Shown: positions 16,511 through 23,911 of the stretch, piece by piece
Layout of the letters: each line of letters starts with the position of its first letter
Numbering within the stretch: position 1 is the first letter of the stretch
Origin: Saprospiraceae bacterium
GTDB lineage: Bacteria; Bacteroidota; Bacteroidia; Chitinophagales; Saprospiraceae
Direction: 5' to 3'
Assembly: GCA_027486765.1 (NCBI GenBank)
Contig: JAIXOO010000133.1
Coordinates: 1-40,960 of the forward strand
Length of the DNA: 40,960 bases
Position numbers and translations under genes: made by a program
Notes under the pieces: model-generated
Seen by the model: the letters and a program-made list of their open reading frames with translations, nothing else
Database searches by the model: none
Told to the model about the DNA's origin: nothing

Positions 16511-16742
16511 ATGGCGGTGACTTTTAGAGTAGTGTACAATTCTTAAAGCCGAAATGTTTAGAGTGAAAAAATAGGATTTTTAGGTTTTATCCGAACAGAT
16601 CAAGCAAATAAAGCAAAACAATTGCAGTAAATTTGATGTAAAAAACTAATAATCAATATTTTAAATAAAAATCTTTGCTTTGGCACCCAATTTGACTAAT
16701 CATCAACATCAACCGATTGTAAATTTTTTAAACTAAAGAGCT

Positions 16743-16994
16743 ATGATGAACTATGAAGTTGGAATTGCAATTGCAATTGGAGTTTTGATACTAGGCTCCT
16801 TTGTACTGAGCAGCAGTAATTACAGACACGACAACAGGTACTTCAACAACGGCAGATACGGAAATACAAATACAAATAGGTACGGACATGGCGATCAATT
16901 TCTAGCCTTTTATCCTCGTTTCACGTTGGGTGTCAATGCGGCGACTTTACTCTTTGCCCTATTTTTGGCGCTTTTGATTTGGGGACATAGCTAG
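16743..16994 (+). CDS. Small two-helix membrane protein, unrecognised
   Basis: This 83-residue protein matches no family I recognise. Two hydrophobic helices (about 5-24 and 62-81) flank a polar loop very rich in Asn, Tyr, Arg and Gly (NYRHDNRYFNNGRYGNTNTN). It is preceded by a 230-bp AT-rich divergent region and followed by a hairpin. A protein of the same architecture is encoded at 19166. A second ATG at 16746 could be the start. Confidence 0.65.
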   Translation: MMNYEVGIAIAIGVLILGSFVLSSSNYRHDNRYFNNGRYGNTNTNRYGHGDQFLAFYPRFTLGVNAATLLFALFLALLIWGHS

Positions 16995-17005
16995 CATGAC
17001 TGAGC

Positions 17006-17031
17006 GGGGAGTTGAAACAGTTCGACTCCCC
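17006..17031. terminator. Hairpin after the small membrane protein gene
   Basis: GGGGAGTTGAA (17006-17016) pairs with TTCGACTCCCC (17021-17031) with one wobble and a 4-nt loop, but no T run follows. It may attenuate transcription into the next gene. Confidence 0.5.
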
Positions 17032-17066
17032 TATCTAATGGTTCAATTAAAAATAGGCTATTTTTT

Positions 17067-17699
17067 ATGGCCATCAAACAGCATACTTTATTCACACCAT
17101 CAATGCAGTTTCAAATGTGTACGAATGCAAACATCCTCAATCTCATGAGTCCGACGCCCCAATTGTCTTCCGCTAAACCTGGGTATCCCTTGAAAGTTGA
17201 ATTGCAGCAATGTGAGGAACAATCGATCACCCTTCAGTTCACTGAAAAATTTAGCTGTTTAAATTTTGCCCAATCTTTTAAAGATGATTGGCGGGCGATT
17301 GTGTTAGATATACCAGCATTACTGCGTGAATATCAAAACGACTGCAGTTTGTTGAGTTCTTGGCCAGAGCTGCTTAAATCCCCCCTCAAACAGGAATTCT
17401 TATACTATACAGAACTGTCTTCAAAAGTAAAAGGAAGTGTAAAAGATTGGCCTGCTTTGGATATCATCCGCCTGCACATCGCCAAACAATTGCATGAACT
17501 GACTGAGCTCATCGTTTTTGTTAACCACAACGGCCTGCTTCACAATTTTGATGATTTGTTGTCTGATGTGGAAGTCTATCTGCCCAAGGTGAAAAAATTG
17601 ATGCTTGAAAATGGTACTCATGCACATACTGATGCGGTATGGAAAATGGATAGAGAAGGGCGGATGAGTCAAAAAAAGATGGTGAAGGTGGTTTGGTGA
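17067..17699 (+). CDS. Hypothetical protein, 210 residues
   Basis: No family is recognised. There is no signal peptide or membrane segment, so it is probably cytoplasmic. The first 60 residues read as strands and loops (YPLKVELQQCEEQSITLQF), the middle and C-terminal parts as helices (LHIAKQLHELTELIVFVNH, DLLSDVEVYLPKVKKLMLEN). The tail is polar and basic, ending MSQKKMVKVVW. Start ATG 17067 follows an A/T-rich stretch typical of Bacteroidota start regions. It converges on the SPOR gene. Confidence 0.7.
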   Translation: MAIKQHTLFTPSMQFQMCTNANILNLMSPTPQLSSAKPGYPLKVELQQCEEQSITLQFTEKFSCLNFAQSFKDDWRAIVLDIPALLREYQNDCSLLSSWPELLKSPLKQEFLYYTELSSKVKGSVKDWPALDIIRLHIAKQLHELTELIVFVNHNGLLHNFDDLLSDVEVYLPKVKKLMLENGTHAHTDAVWKMDREGRMSQKKMVKVVW

Positions 17700-17827
17700 A
17701 GGGGGTGAGAATTGAAGGGGATCGAAAAATTAGGTTTTTGTCACTTTTTAATAATGACATACAAAAAGACAAAAAGAGCGGACTTTTTTAAACCCGCTCC
17801 CATCTAATCCAAATTTTTATCAGTAAG

Positions 17828-18592
17828 TCACAACTCATAAATCCGCCCATTTACCAATTCAAAAATCCGACCCGATTTAAGTTTTTGTGCTCTAGCGATT
17901 GCTTCCGCCTCAGATGTAAATTCGCCTACAATTAGTCGATACAAAAGGCTGCCATCATCAAACTGAACAACAATCACTTTACGACCTTCTGAAATGAGCT
18001 TTTCTTGCTGTTTCTTCGCATTATCCCAATTCTCATAAACATGCTCTTGCACATAAAATGTACGAACGGGCGTGGATGGTTGATCAGGCGTTTCAACTAC
18101 GTAGATCTCATTGTACATATCGTCTGTAGAGCGTTGATCCCGGCTAGAAAAACCCTCACCTACATCTGTAATTTCTTCCGGCGGAGCTATCCCACCTGAG
18201 TAATCATAATCATTTGGTACGGTAGTGGTATTGTTATTCAGGTTTGGATCAGGGGTTGTAGTATTGCTATTCAGCCCTTGATCAGGGTTAGAGGGTACTT
18301 CAAAAGTGGATTCTCCTGTAAGTCCTGTGGTACCATAATTTTTGTTCAGATAATAAACTCCATATGCAACGAATGCAAGAACAATCAGCAAGTAAAACAA
18401 GGTTGGGTTCCGACTCTCATAATATCCCTCATTCTGGTAGCCCTGCCGATGTGGGTCATAGTAAGGTTGGGGGTTAGGTTGGTAATAAGGTTGTTGGGGA
18501 TATCCTCCATATTGATTGTGGTGGTGATACCCTTCATGTGGATTGTGGTATTGTTGGTGATTGGAAGGATACTGGTTCATACGACGTCTCAT
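17828..18592 (-). CDS. SPOR-domain membrane protein with Tyr/Gln/His-rich N-terminus
   Basis: This 254-residue protein has a low-complexity cytoplasmic N-terminus (about 1-60, repeated HHNQYGGYPQQPYYQPNPQP-type sequence), one membrane helix (about 64-83, TLFYLLIVLAFVAYGVYYL), an Asn/Thr/Pro-rich linker, and a C-terminal SPOR-like domain (about 178-250, FYVQEHVYENWDNAKKQQEK and YRLIVGEFTSEAEAIARAQK). SPOR domains bind denuded peptidoglycan at division sites, so an envelope role is likely. Two start codons are possible (18592 and 18580). The N-terminal repeats resemble prion-like or phase-separating sequences, which is speculative. Confidence 0.85.
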   Translation of the reverse strand: MRRRMNQYPSNHQQYHNPHEGYHHHNQYGGYPQQPYYQPNPQPYYDPHRQGYQNEGYYESRNPTLFYLLIVLAFVAYGVYYLNKNYGTTGLTGESTFEVPSNPDQGLNSNTTTPDPNLNNNTTTVPNDYDYSGGIAPPEEITDVGEGFSSRDQRSTDDMYNEIYVVETPDQPSTPVRTFYVQEHVYENWDNAKKQQEKLISEGRKVIVVQFDDGSLLYRLIVGEFTSEAEAIARAQKLKSGRIFELVNGRIYEL

Positions 18593-19024
18593 GTAAGTGT
18601 ATGTTTAAAGGTGAAAACTAAGTGTCAGTTTATCCTAGTCAAAACCATTCCTTTATTTACAAGAATTTGATTCTTAGAACATTAACATATATTTTTTTCC
18701 AAAACAAGCGACATTTTTATCGGGTATTTAGGTAAAAAGCGGAGATTTTTAGGATAATTGGATTAAGGTTTTAAAGTTCGTTTATTTCCATTTTTCATTG
18801 AAAAATCCGAAAAAATCTCGCTTTCTAAGCAATTACCCCTGGCCTACTACCTTCCCATAATGAATGCCTATGAAGAATATAACCGAACTTAACTTTGGTT
18901 ATCAATCAATTAGAATAATTTAAGGTTTTTATTTTCTTTTGAATCTCGTCCTTCCCATGGCTCTTGGCACAGATTTAGTTGATTTAGTGGTGTTCACTTT
19001 TTTATTAACCAAAAAACTCAAATC
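18593..19024. other. AT-rich intergenic region
   Basis: It lies between the divergent SPOR gene and the small protein genes and contains no convincing gene. TAACTTTG at 18890-18897 fits the -7 consensus for the plus-strand genes but has no clear -33 box and would give a leader of about 125 nt. Confidence 0.4.
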
Positions 19025-19162
19025 ATGAAGCCTTACTATTTTTCTCATCCCATCATTTGGGGCAAACAACTTTGCATTCAACAGCAACGGACGAATTACT
19101 ACCGCATCAATCGAAGATTTCATCAGAAAGCGCCTGAATTTCGCAACAATACCAAAACATAA
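19025..19162 (+). CDS. Possible 45-residue basic small protein
   Basis: A short frame encodes MKPYYFSHPIIWGKQL... ending PEFRNNTKT, with many Tyr, Arg, Asn and Gln residues like its neighbours. The stop is 3 bp before the ATG of the next small membrane protein, so the two would be translated from one transcript. A minus-strand frame overlaps it, but has no better start context. No family is recognised and the gene may not be real. Confidence 0.4.
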   Translation: MKPYYFSHPIIWGKQLCIQQQRTNYYRINRRFHQKAPEFRNNTKT

Positions 19163-19165
19163 ACT

Positions 19166-19438
19166 ATGGAGACAACTCTGTTAATGGGGTTAGTTGTGCT
19201 GCTTTTTTTAGTGGTCATTTTCAGTCCAATGCGGCCACGCTTTCCACATTACAATCAGTATGAGTACAAATTCCGCTCGCCTAGAATTATCGATTATTTC
19301 AACTATTCGGGGCGACCAGATTTTCACCATGATCCGAACTGGGAGGAATACCAACAAAGCATTCGAAGCCTTGATCCTTATGCCTATATCATTGGCTTGT
19401 TTGTTTTGCTCTTCTTTTTGCTTACAAAATTGCTATGA
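19166..19438 (+). CDS. Small two-helix membrane protein, unrecognised
   Basis: This 90-residue protein has an N-terminal helix (about 4-20, LLMGLVVLLFLVVIF), a polar loop rich in Tyr, Phe, Arg, Pro and Asp (YNQYEYKFRSPRIIDYFNYS) and a C-terminal helix (about 73-90). The arrangement is the same as in the protein at 16743, though the sequences do not align obviously. A strong terminator follows. Function unknown. Confidence 0.65.
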   Translation: METTLLMGLVVLLFLVVIFSPMRPRFPHYNQYEYKFRSPRIIDYFNYSGRPDFHHDPNWEEYQQSIRSLDPYAYIIGLFVLLFFLLTKLL

Positions 19439-19473
19439 AAACTTAAATCCACACCTCCCTTTAATCTTTTAGC

Positions 19474-19503
19474 AGGCGCACTTCACTCAAGTGCGCCTTT
19501 TTT
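19474..19503 (+). terminator. Strong rho-independent terminator
   Basis: AGGCGCACTT (19474-19483), loop CACTC, AAGTGCGCCT (19489-19498), then T to 19503. It closes the small membrane protein transcript ahead of the GH9 gene. Confidence 0.92.
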
Positions 19504-19554
19504 ATTCCCACCCTATCCATTATCTTACACCCCATCACAACAAAAAAATACACC

Positions 19555-21315
19555 ATGCAAGCACGATTCCTCTGCATAGCTTTAGCTTTGCTAAACAGTC
19601 AAACATTTTTGGCTCAAGCCCCTACCATCCACCTCAACCAAATCGGCTTTTACCCCACTGCCCCCAAAATAGCCGTAATCGCCCCCAGCACTTCCAACTC
19701 CCGTTTTTTTGTGCTCGATCTGGCCAAAGGCGACACGGTATTCCGGAGCAGCCTCAGTGCTGCTCGTCCCAATCCTCTCTCCGGAAAAAGCAGCCAAATT
19801 GCCGATTTTTCCGGCCTGCAAAAAGAAGGCAAATACCAGGTTCATCTCCCCGATGGCACCCATTCCGCTCCTTTTGCCATTGCCGCAGCCGTACATCAGG
19901 ATTTGGCCAGGAGCGTGCTCAAAAGTTATTATTTCCAACGCATGTCTACCGCTTTACCTGCTACCTACGCGGGTGCATGGGCCCGTCCCTTTGGGCATGC
20001 CGACGATAAAGTTCTGGTGCATCCTTCGGCGGCATCAGCCGCCAGGCCTGCTGGCTTCGAAATTTCTGCACCCGGCGGCTGGTACGATGCGGGTGACTAC
20101 AACAAGTACGTGGTCAATTCAGGCATCACCACCTCCACCCTACTGTCCTTGTACGAAGACTTCCCACAATATTGCCAAACGCTCAGCACCAATATCCCCG
20201 AAAGCAAAAACCAGTTGCCCGACCTACTGGACGAGGTACTTTGGAACCTACGTTGGATGCTGAAGATGCAAGACCCCAACGACGGCGGGGTGTATCATAA
20301 GTTGACCAATCCCCGTTTCGACTCCATGAACATCATGCCCCACGAGGCTACCAAGCCGCGTTACGTGGTGAAAAAGACGACAACAGCAGCCCTGAACCTG
20401 GCGGCGGTAGCGGCACAGGCCGCACGGGTTTTGCGGCCTTTCCAAAATCAACTGCCCGGATTGGCCGATTCTTGCTTGCAGGTAGCGCGCAAAGCCTGGG
20501 ATTGGTCGATCCAAAACCCGAATGTACTTTACCAACAAAATGAACTCAATAAAAGCTTCGATCCAGATGTCGTTACCGGAGCTTACGACGACCGCTCCGC
20601 CGCAGATGAGTGGCTCTGGGCCGCCACCGAGCTATTCATAAGCACGGGTGAACAACAATACCAATCACGGATCGAGTTCAAACAAGCACTGCGTGTCCCC
20701 ACTTGGAATCAAGTGGCTACTCTGGCGGCCTTGGCGTTGGCACGCAATGTGAAAGTTATGCCAACCAAGGGGCGAAAATCCTCCAAATTGGCCATTCAAA
20801 AACTACAAAAATTGGCGGACTCCTTATTGATGGGCTTGGATCAGCGGCCTTACCACACGGTGATGGGCAAAAGCTCCAGTGATTTTGTGTGGGGCAGTTC
20901 TGCCGTAGCTGCCAATCAGGCCATGGTCTTGTTGCAAGCGTATCGTTTAAACAAAAAAGCTGCGTACTTGCAAGGAGCGCTCCACAACCTGGACTACTTA
21001 CTGGGGCGCAATGCTACAGGGTATTGTTTTGTCACTGGGTTTGGCCACAAATACCCTCGCCATATCCACCACCGTTTGTCGGAGGCGGATGGCGTGGATG
21101 AACCAGTACCCGGCCTGCTCTCCGGCGGCCCCAACCCCGGCAAGCAGGACAATTGCCCCGGCTACCCTTCGAATGCTCCCGACGAATGTTTCATCGATGA
21201 TCCCTGTTCTTATGCCTCCAACGAAATCGCGATCAACTGGAATGCGCCGATGGTGTATTTGGCAGTAGCCATCGAAGCTTTGTCGCAACAAGGGGCCTTT
21301 AAAAGCAAAAAATAA
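19555..21315 (+). CDS. Glycoside hydrolase family 9 endoglucanase
   Basis: This 586-residue secreted enzyme hydrolyses beta-1,4-glucans such as cellulose or related polymers. A signal peptide (about 1-21, ending LLNSQTFLAQA) precedes a CelD_N Ig-like domain (about 24-108, IHLNQIGFYPTAPKIAVI) and the GH9 (alpha/alpha)6 barrel. Catalytic Asp residues lie in GGWYDAGDYNKYV (D178 and D181) and the acid Glu is E557 in SNEIAINWNAPMVYL. The family signature GFGHKYPRHIHHRLSE is present. Length fits Ig-plus-GH9 enzymes. No carbohydrate-binding or type IX sorting domain is seen, and no SusCD pair adjoins it, so it stands outside a typical polysaccharide utilisation locus. Confidence 0.95.
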   Translation: MQARFLCIALALLNSQTFLAQAPTIHLNQIGFYPTAPKIAVIAPSTSNSRFFVLDLAKGDTVFRSSLSAARPNPLSGKSSQIADFSGLQKEGKYQVHLPDGTHSAPFAIAAAVHQDLARSVLKSYYFQRMSTALPATYAGAWARPFGHADDKVLVHPSAASAARPAGFEISAPGGWYDAGDYNKYVVNSGITTSTLLSLYEDFPQYCQTLSTNIPESKNQLPDLLDEVLWNLRWMLKMQDPNDGGVYHKLTNPRFDSMNIMPHEATKPRYVVKKTTTAALNLAAVAAQAARVLRPFQNQLPGLADSCLQVARKAWDWSIQNPNVLYQQNELNKSFDPDVVTGAYDDRSAADEWLWAATELFISTGEQQYQSRIEFKQALRVPTWNQVATLAALALARNVKVMPTKGRKSSKLAIQKLQKLADSLLMGLDQRPYHTVMGKSSSDFVWGSSAVAANQAMVLLQAYRLNKKAAYLQGALHNLDYLLGRNATGYCFVTGFGHKYPRHIHHRLSEADGVDEPVPGLLSGGPNPGKQDNCPGYPSNAPDECFIDDPCSYASNEIAINWNAPMVYLAVAIEALSQQGAFKSKK

Positions 21316-21381
21316 ACCTACATTGTAATTCTCTGCTGAATTCGTCGACTGATCATGAATAATGTGCAACTTCTACGAATA

Positions 21382-21443
21382 CTACAAATGCGTGACCTCG
21401 CTGAAGTCAATCTAATGCCCTCGGAGAGGTCACACATTTGTAG
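21382..21443. repeat. Inverted repeat before the TraB/GumN gene
   Basis: CTACAAATGCGTGACCTC (21382-21399) pairs with GAGGTCACACATTTGTAG (21426-21443) with one wobble around a 26-nt loop, and a run of A follows. It lies between two plus-strand genes. Confidence 0.75.
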
Positions 21444-21461
21444 AAAAAAAATCAACAGCTA

Positions 21462-22346
21462 ATGAATCAACGATTGTACAGCTTATTGTGGCTCGTGGGG
21501 ACTATTCTCGTGTTTTTGGCGGGTTGTAAAACCAGTGAATCCGCCGCTGTAAAAAGCGACAATTCCCTGCTGTGGAAAATAGAGGGAAAAAATTTAAAAA
21601 CGCCATCGTACCTGCTGGGCACCATCCACATTTTACCCCAAAAGGATTTTTTCCTAAGTGAGGCCATGAAACAGGCTTTGGCCAGCACCCAACAAGTTGT
21701 CCTAGAACTGGACATGGATGACCCGGCCATGGGGATGAACATGCTTCAAAATGCGAGCATGAGCGATGGCAGCACTTTGGACAAGTTGCTTAGCGCTGAG
21801 GATTATCAAAAACTGGATGTTTTGGTCAAAAAAAGCACAGGGGTAGGTGTTGAAGTGTTCAACAAATGGCAGCCCATGCTGGTGGCTTCTGTGGCCATGC
21901 AACAAATGATGGACAATCAAATCGCCTCCTACGAGATGACGCTGGTTCGTATGGCCCAAGAAGCCCAAAAAGAGGTCAAAGGACTGGAAAGCATCCAGGA
22001 ACAAACCGAGGCCATGGCGACCATCCCCTTCCCTCACCAGGCCAAGTACCTGAGCGAAATGCTCAATGATTTCGACAAGCAAAAAGCCCTATTTGGCAAA
22101 ATGGTGGAATTGTACAAATCGCAGAACATCAATGCGCTGCTTGACTATATGGTAGAAGAATCAGGGGGAATCGACTTCAGTACTGTGCTCCTGAATCAAC
22201 GCAACCACAAATGGATTCCCAAGATTGGATCAATTGCGTCGGAAAAGTCGACCTTTTTTGCGGTGGGTGCCGGGCATTTGCCGGGAAAGGATGGGGTGTT
22301 GACGCTATTGCGGAAGGCGGGGTACCGGGTAACGGCGGTGTTGTGA
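21462..22346 (+). CDS. TraB/GumN-family lipoprotein
   Basis: This 294-residue protein begins with a lipoprotein signal (LVFLAGCKTS, Cys about residue 22). The TraB/PrgY/GumN domain follows, with the N-terminal GTIH motif in SYLLGTIHILPQKDFFLSE and the C-terminal FFAVGAGHLPGKDGVLTLL, whose His and Glu residues are proposed metal ligands of Tiki-like proteases. In bacteria the role of such proteins is largely unknown. The gene ends against a hairpin element facing the desaturase gene. Confidence 0.9.
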   Translation: MNQRLYSLLWLVGTILVFLAGCKTSESAAVKSDNSLLWKIEGKNLKTPSYLLGTIHILPQKDFFLSEAMKQALASTQQVVLELDMDDPAMGMNMLQNASMSDGSTLDKLLSAEDYQKLDVLVKKSTGVGVEVFNKWQPMLVASVAMQQMMDNQIASYEMTLVRMAQEAQKEVKGLESIQEQTEAMATIPFPHQAKYLSEMLNDFDKQKALFGKMVELYKSQNINALLDYMVEESGGIDFSTVLLNQRNHKWIPKIGSIASEKSTFFAVGAGHLPGKDGVLTLLRKAGYRVTAVL

Positions 22347-22477
22347 TTCTAAGGTGTTTCTTAAGTGCCTTAGGTTTCTTAGGTTTCTTAGGTGGTGAAA
22401 TTTATACCCTGCTCCGCAGGGATTTTTTCTTTTTTCACCACCTAAGAAACCTTAGGCACCTAAGGGGCACCTAAGAA
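22347..22477. repeat. Dispersed hairpin, AGGTGTTTCTAAGGTGG family, copy 2, with nested terminator
   Basis: The whole gap between two convergent genes is one inverted repeat. Core arms AGGTTTCTTAGGTGGTGAAA (22381-22400) and its exact complement (22433-22452) enclose a second hairpin CCCTGC-tcc-GCAGGG (22408-22422) followed by a T-rich run. Outer arms contain TTCTAAGGTG and CACCTAAGAA words. It can serve as a bidirectional terminator. Confidence 0.8.
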
Positions 22478-23536
22478 TTATGCTGGTACAGCCTCACCCA
22501 CCACAATCTTCTCTGTCCGCTTCTTCAACAGCTCCACAATCTCTTCCTTCGACTTAAAAGTACCGTTGAAATTGACTACATGATCGGCCAGCCTGTCGTA
22601 TTTCTTCTGCATCAACAGGATAAAAATCCGCAGAAAATCCAGGTCTTCAAACACCAGTGCCTTATTTGCCGCATAATCCTGTTGGTTTTGCAGCAAGTGG
22701 TTCGGATGTTCGGTCCAATGCAAGTGTGGGAAGATGTGGTGGCTGATATGGTAGCCATCATTCCAACATTTGTGGTTGTATTTATGGTTGATACAAGTAC
22801 CGCTGTTTTTGTAAGGGTTTTCGGGGTCTTCGGCATCTACAAAAGAGTGCTGTGACCAGTTTCCCAACATCGCTACGATGCGGAAGACAAACAAGGGGAA
22901 AATAAAAGCGAAGAAGGTCGCAGTAAAGTTGACAAAGCACAACGCAATCACCATCGTATAAAACGCAATCTCACCGGCCAGAATACGGGTCATGAAGAAT
23001 TTGCGTTTTTTGGAGCGGTGGTATAAGTACAAATCGTATACCCCGTAAAGGATAAAACGTCCCACGTATTTGCCAAAATCCCGCATATCATCGCGTTGGT
23101 ATTTCAAGGTGGAACTACCATCGGTTTCCATGTTGTTCTCCGCGTGGTGCATGCCAATGTGGTGTGCACGGTAGGTTTCGGGGGTATGCCCAAACAAGGG
23201 CGCAAGACACCAAGGCAAATAGTTGTTCAGTGGCTCGTATTCTTTTTTGAACAAAGGACGATGGATGGCACAATGCAGCATCAGCCCAAAAGGCCCCTTG
23301 AAATACAAGTGATTGAGGTAAAAATGGGCCACAAAGACCAATGCCCATACCCAGCCCTGTGTAAAGAACAGCAATACGGTCAGGGGGAGCAAAGTCAAAG
23401 TGATTTTTGCAGTAAGTTGCATCAGTGGTAAATCCCTAGAATCTTTCAGCAAACTTACCCAAAAGCGATCCAAAAAGTTCTTTGGTTGTGGAGCGCCCAT
23501 TGGATCAGTAATGGTGATTTGTGCAAAATCTCTCAT
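22478..23536 (-). CDS. Membrane fatty acid desaturase
   Basis: This 352-residue integral-membrane di-iron enzyme introduces double bonds into acyl chains. It has several hydrophobic segments (about 42-75, 165-225) and the histidine boxes of the family: HCAIHRP, HHIGMHH, the WSQHSF motif, and HKYNHKCWNDGYHISHHIF with HLHW. The last, extended box with NDGYHISHH is unusual compared with simple HXXHH boxes of delta-9 enzymes and fits the uncharacterised Bacteroidota branch. Substrate and double-bond position cannot be deduced. A long hairpin repeat lies upstream, between this gene and the amidohydrolase gene. Confidence 0.9.
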   Translation of the reverse strand: MRDFAQITITDPMGAPQPKNFLDRFWVSLLKDSRDLPLMQLTAKITLTLLPLTVLLFFTQGWVWALVFVAHFYLNHLYFKGPFGLMLHCAIHRPLFKKEYEPLNNYLPWCLAPLFGHTPETYRAHHIGMHHAENNMETDGSSTLKYQRDDMRDFGKYVGRFILYGVYDLYLYHRSKKRKFFMTRILAGEIAFYTMVIALCFVNFTATFFAFIFPLFVFRIVAMLGNWSQHSFVDAEDPENPYKNSGTCINHKYNHKCWNDGYHISHHIFPHLHWTEHPNHLLQNQQDYAANKALVFEDLDFLRIFILLMQKKYDRLADHVVNFNGTFKSKEEIVELLKKRTEKIVVGEAVPA

Positions 23537-23911
23537 TAAAATCGTAGTTTAAGTATTGAATAAAAGTGAAAGTGAATTGGGTTCGGGATGAAATAGAAAA
23601 TCCACTTTAACACCGCAACAATCGTGGTATAAGCCATTCGATCATTTAGGAATTACAATAAGGCGCAAGATACGCATTATTGACCTCTGCTCCTACTAAA
23701 TTGGAGATAAGCCTAAGTAGTGGGGCAAAAATAAGTGATCATTTTTCCTGAGCCAGAGGATTAGATAAGACACTTGAAATGAAACGTTTTCTTATCTAAT
23801 CCTCTGGCAAAATGATCACTTATTTTTTTGTCGCCCCTAAGAAACGAGTCTTTGTACTTTTTGTTCAAAAATTCGGGTGAGTTTAGGCAAGGGACTTTTC
23901 GTTTCTAAATT
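23537..23911. other. Intergenic region between desaturase and amidohydrolase genes
   Basis: It contains no gene. Its right half is occupied by the long hairpin element at 23718-23836; the left half should hold the desaturase promoter, but no good TAnnTTTG is seen on the minus strand. Confidence 0.5.
23718..23836. repeat. Long inverted repeat (about 45-bp stem), GTGGGGCAAAAATAAGTG family, copy 2
   Basis: GCCAGAGGATTAGATAAGA (23752-23770) pairs perfectly with 23790-23808; AAGTGATCATTTT (23733-23745) pairs perfectly with 23809-23821; GGGGC (23722-23726) pairs with GCCCC at the far end through an A/T tract. Only a 6-nt bulge and a 19-nt loop interrupt the stem. The outer left 20 bases recur at 12420. 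It may be a small non-autonomous mobile element or a terminator. Confidence 0.8.

Noticed and set aside
18929-19123. Minus-strand 64-codon frame overlapping the 45-residue small gene
   Set aside because: Basic, featureless sequence with no neighbour on that strand; the plus-strand frame fits its neighbours better, though neither is certain.
19555-22346. Polysaccharide utilisation locus around the GH9 gene
   Set aside because: No SusC/SusD pair, further glycosidases or dedicated regulator adjoins it; the neighbours are unrelated.
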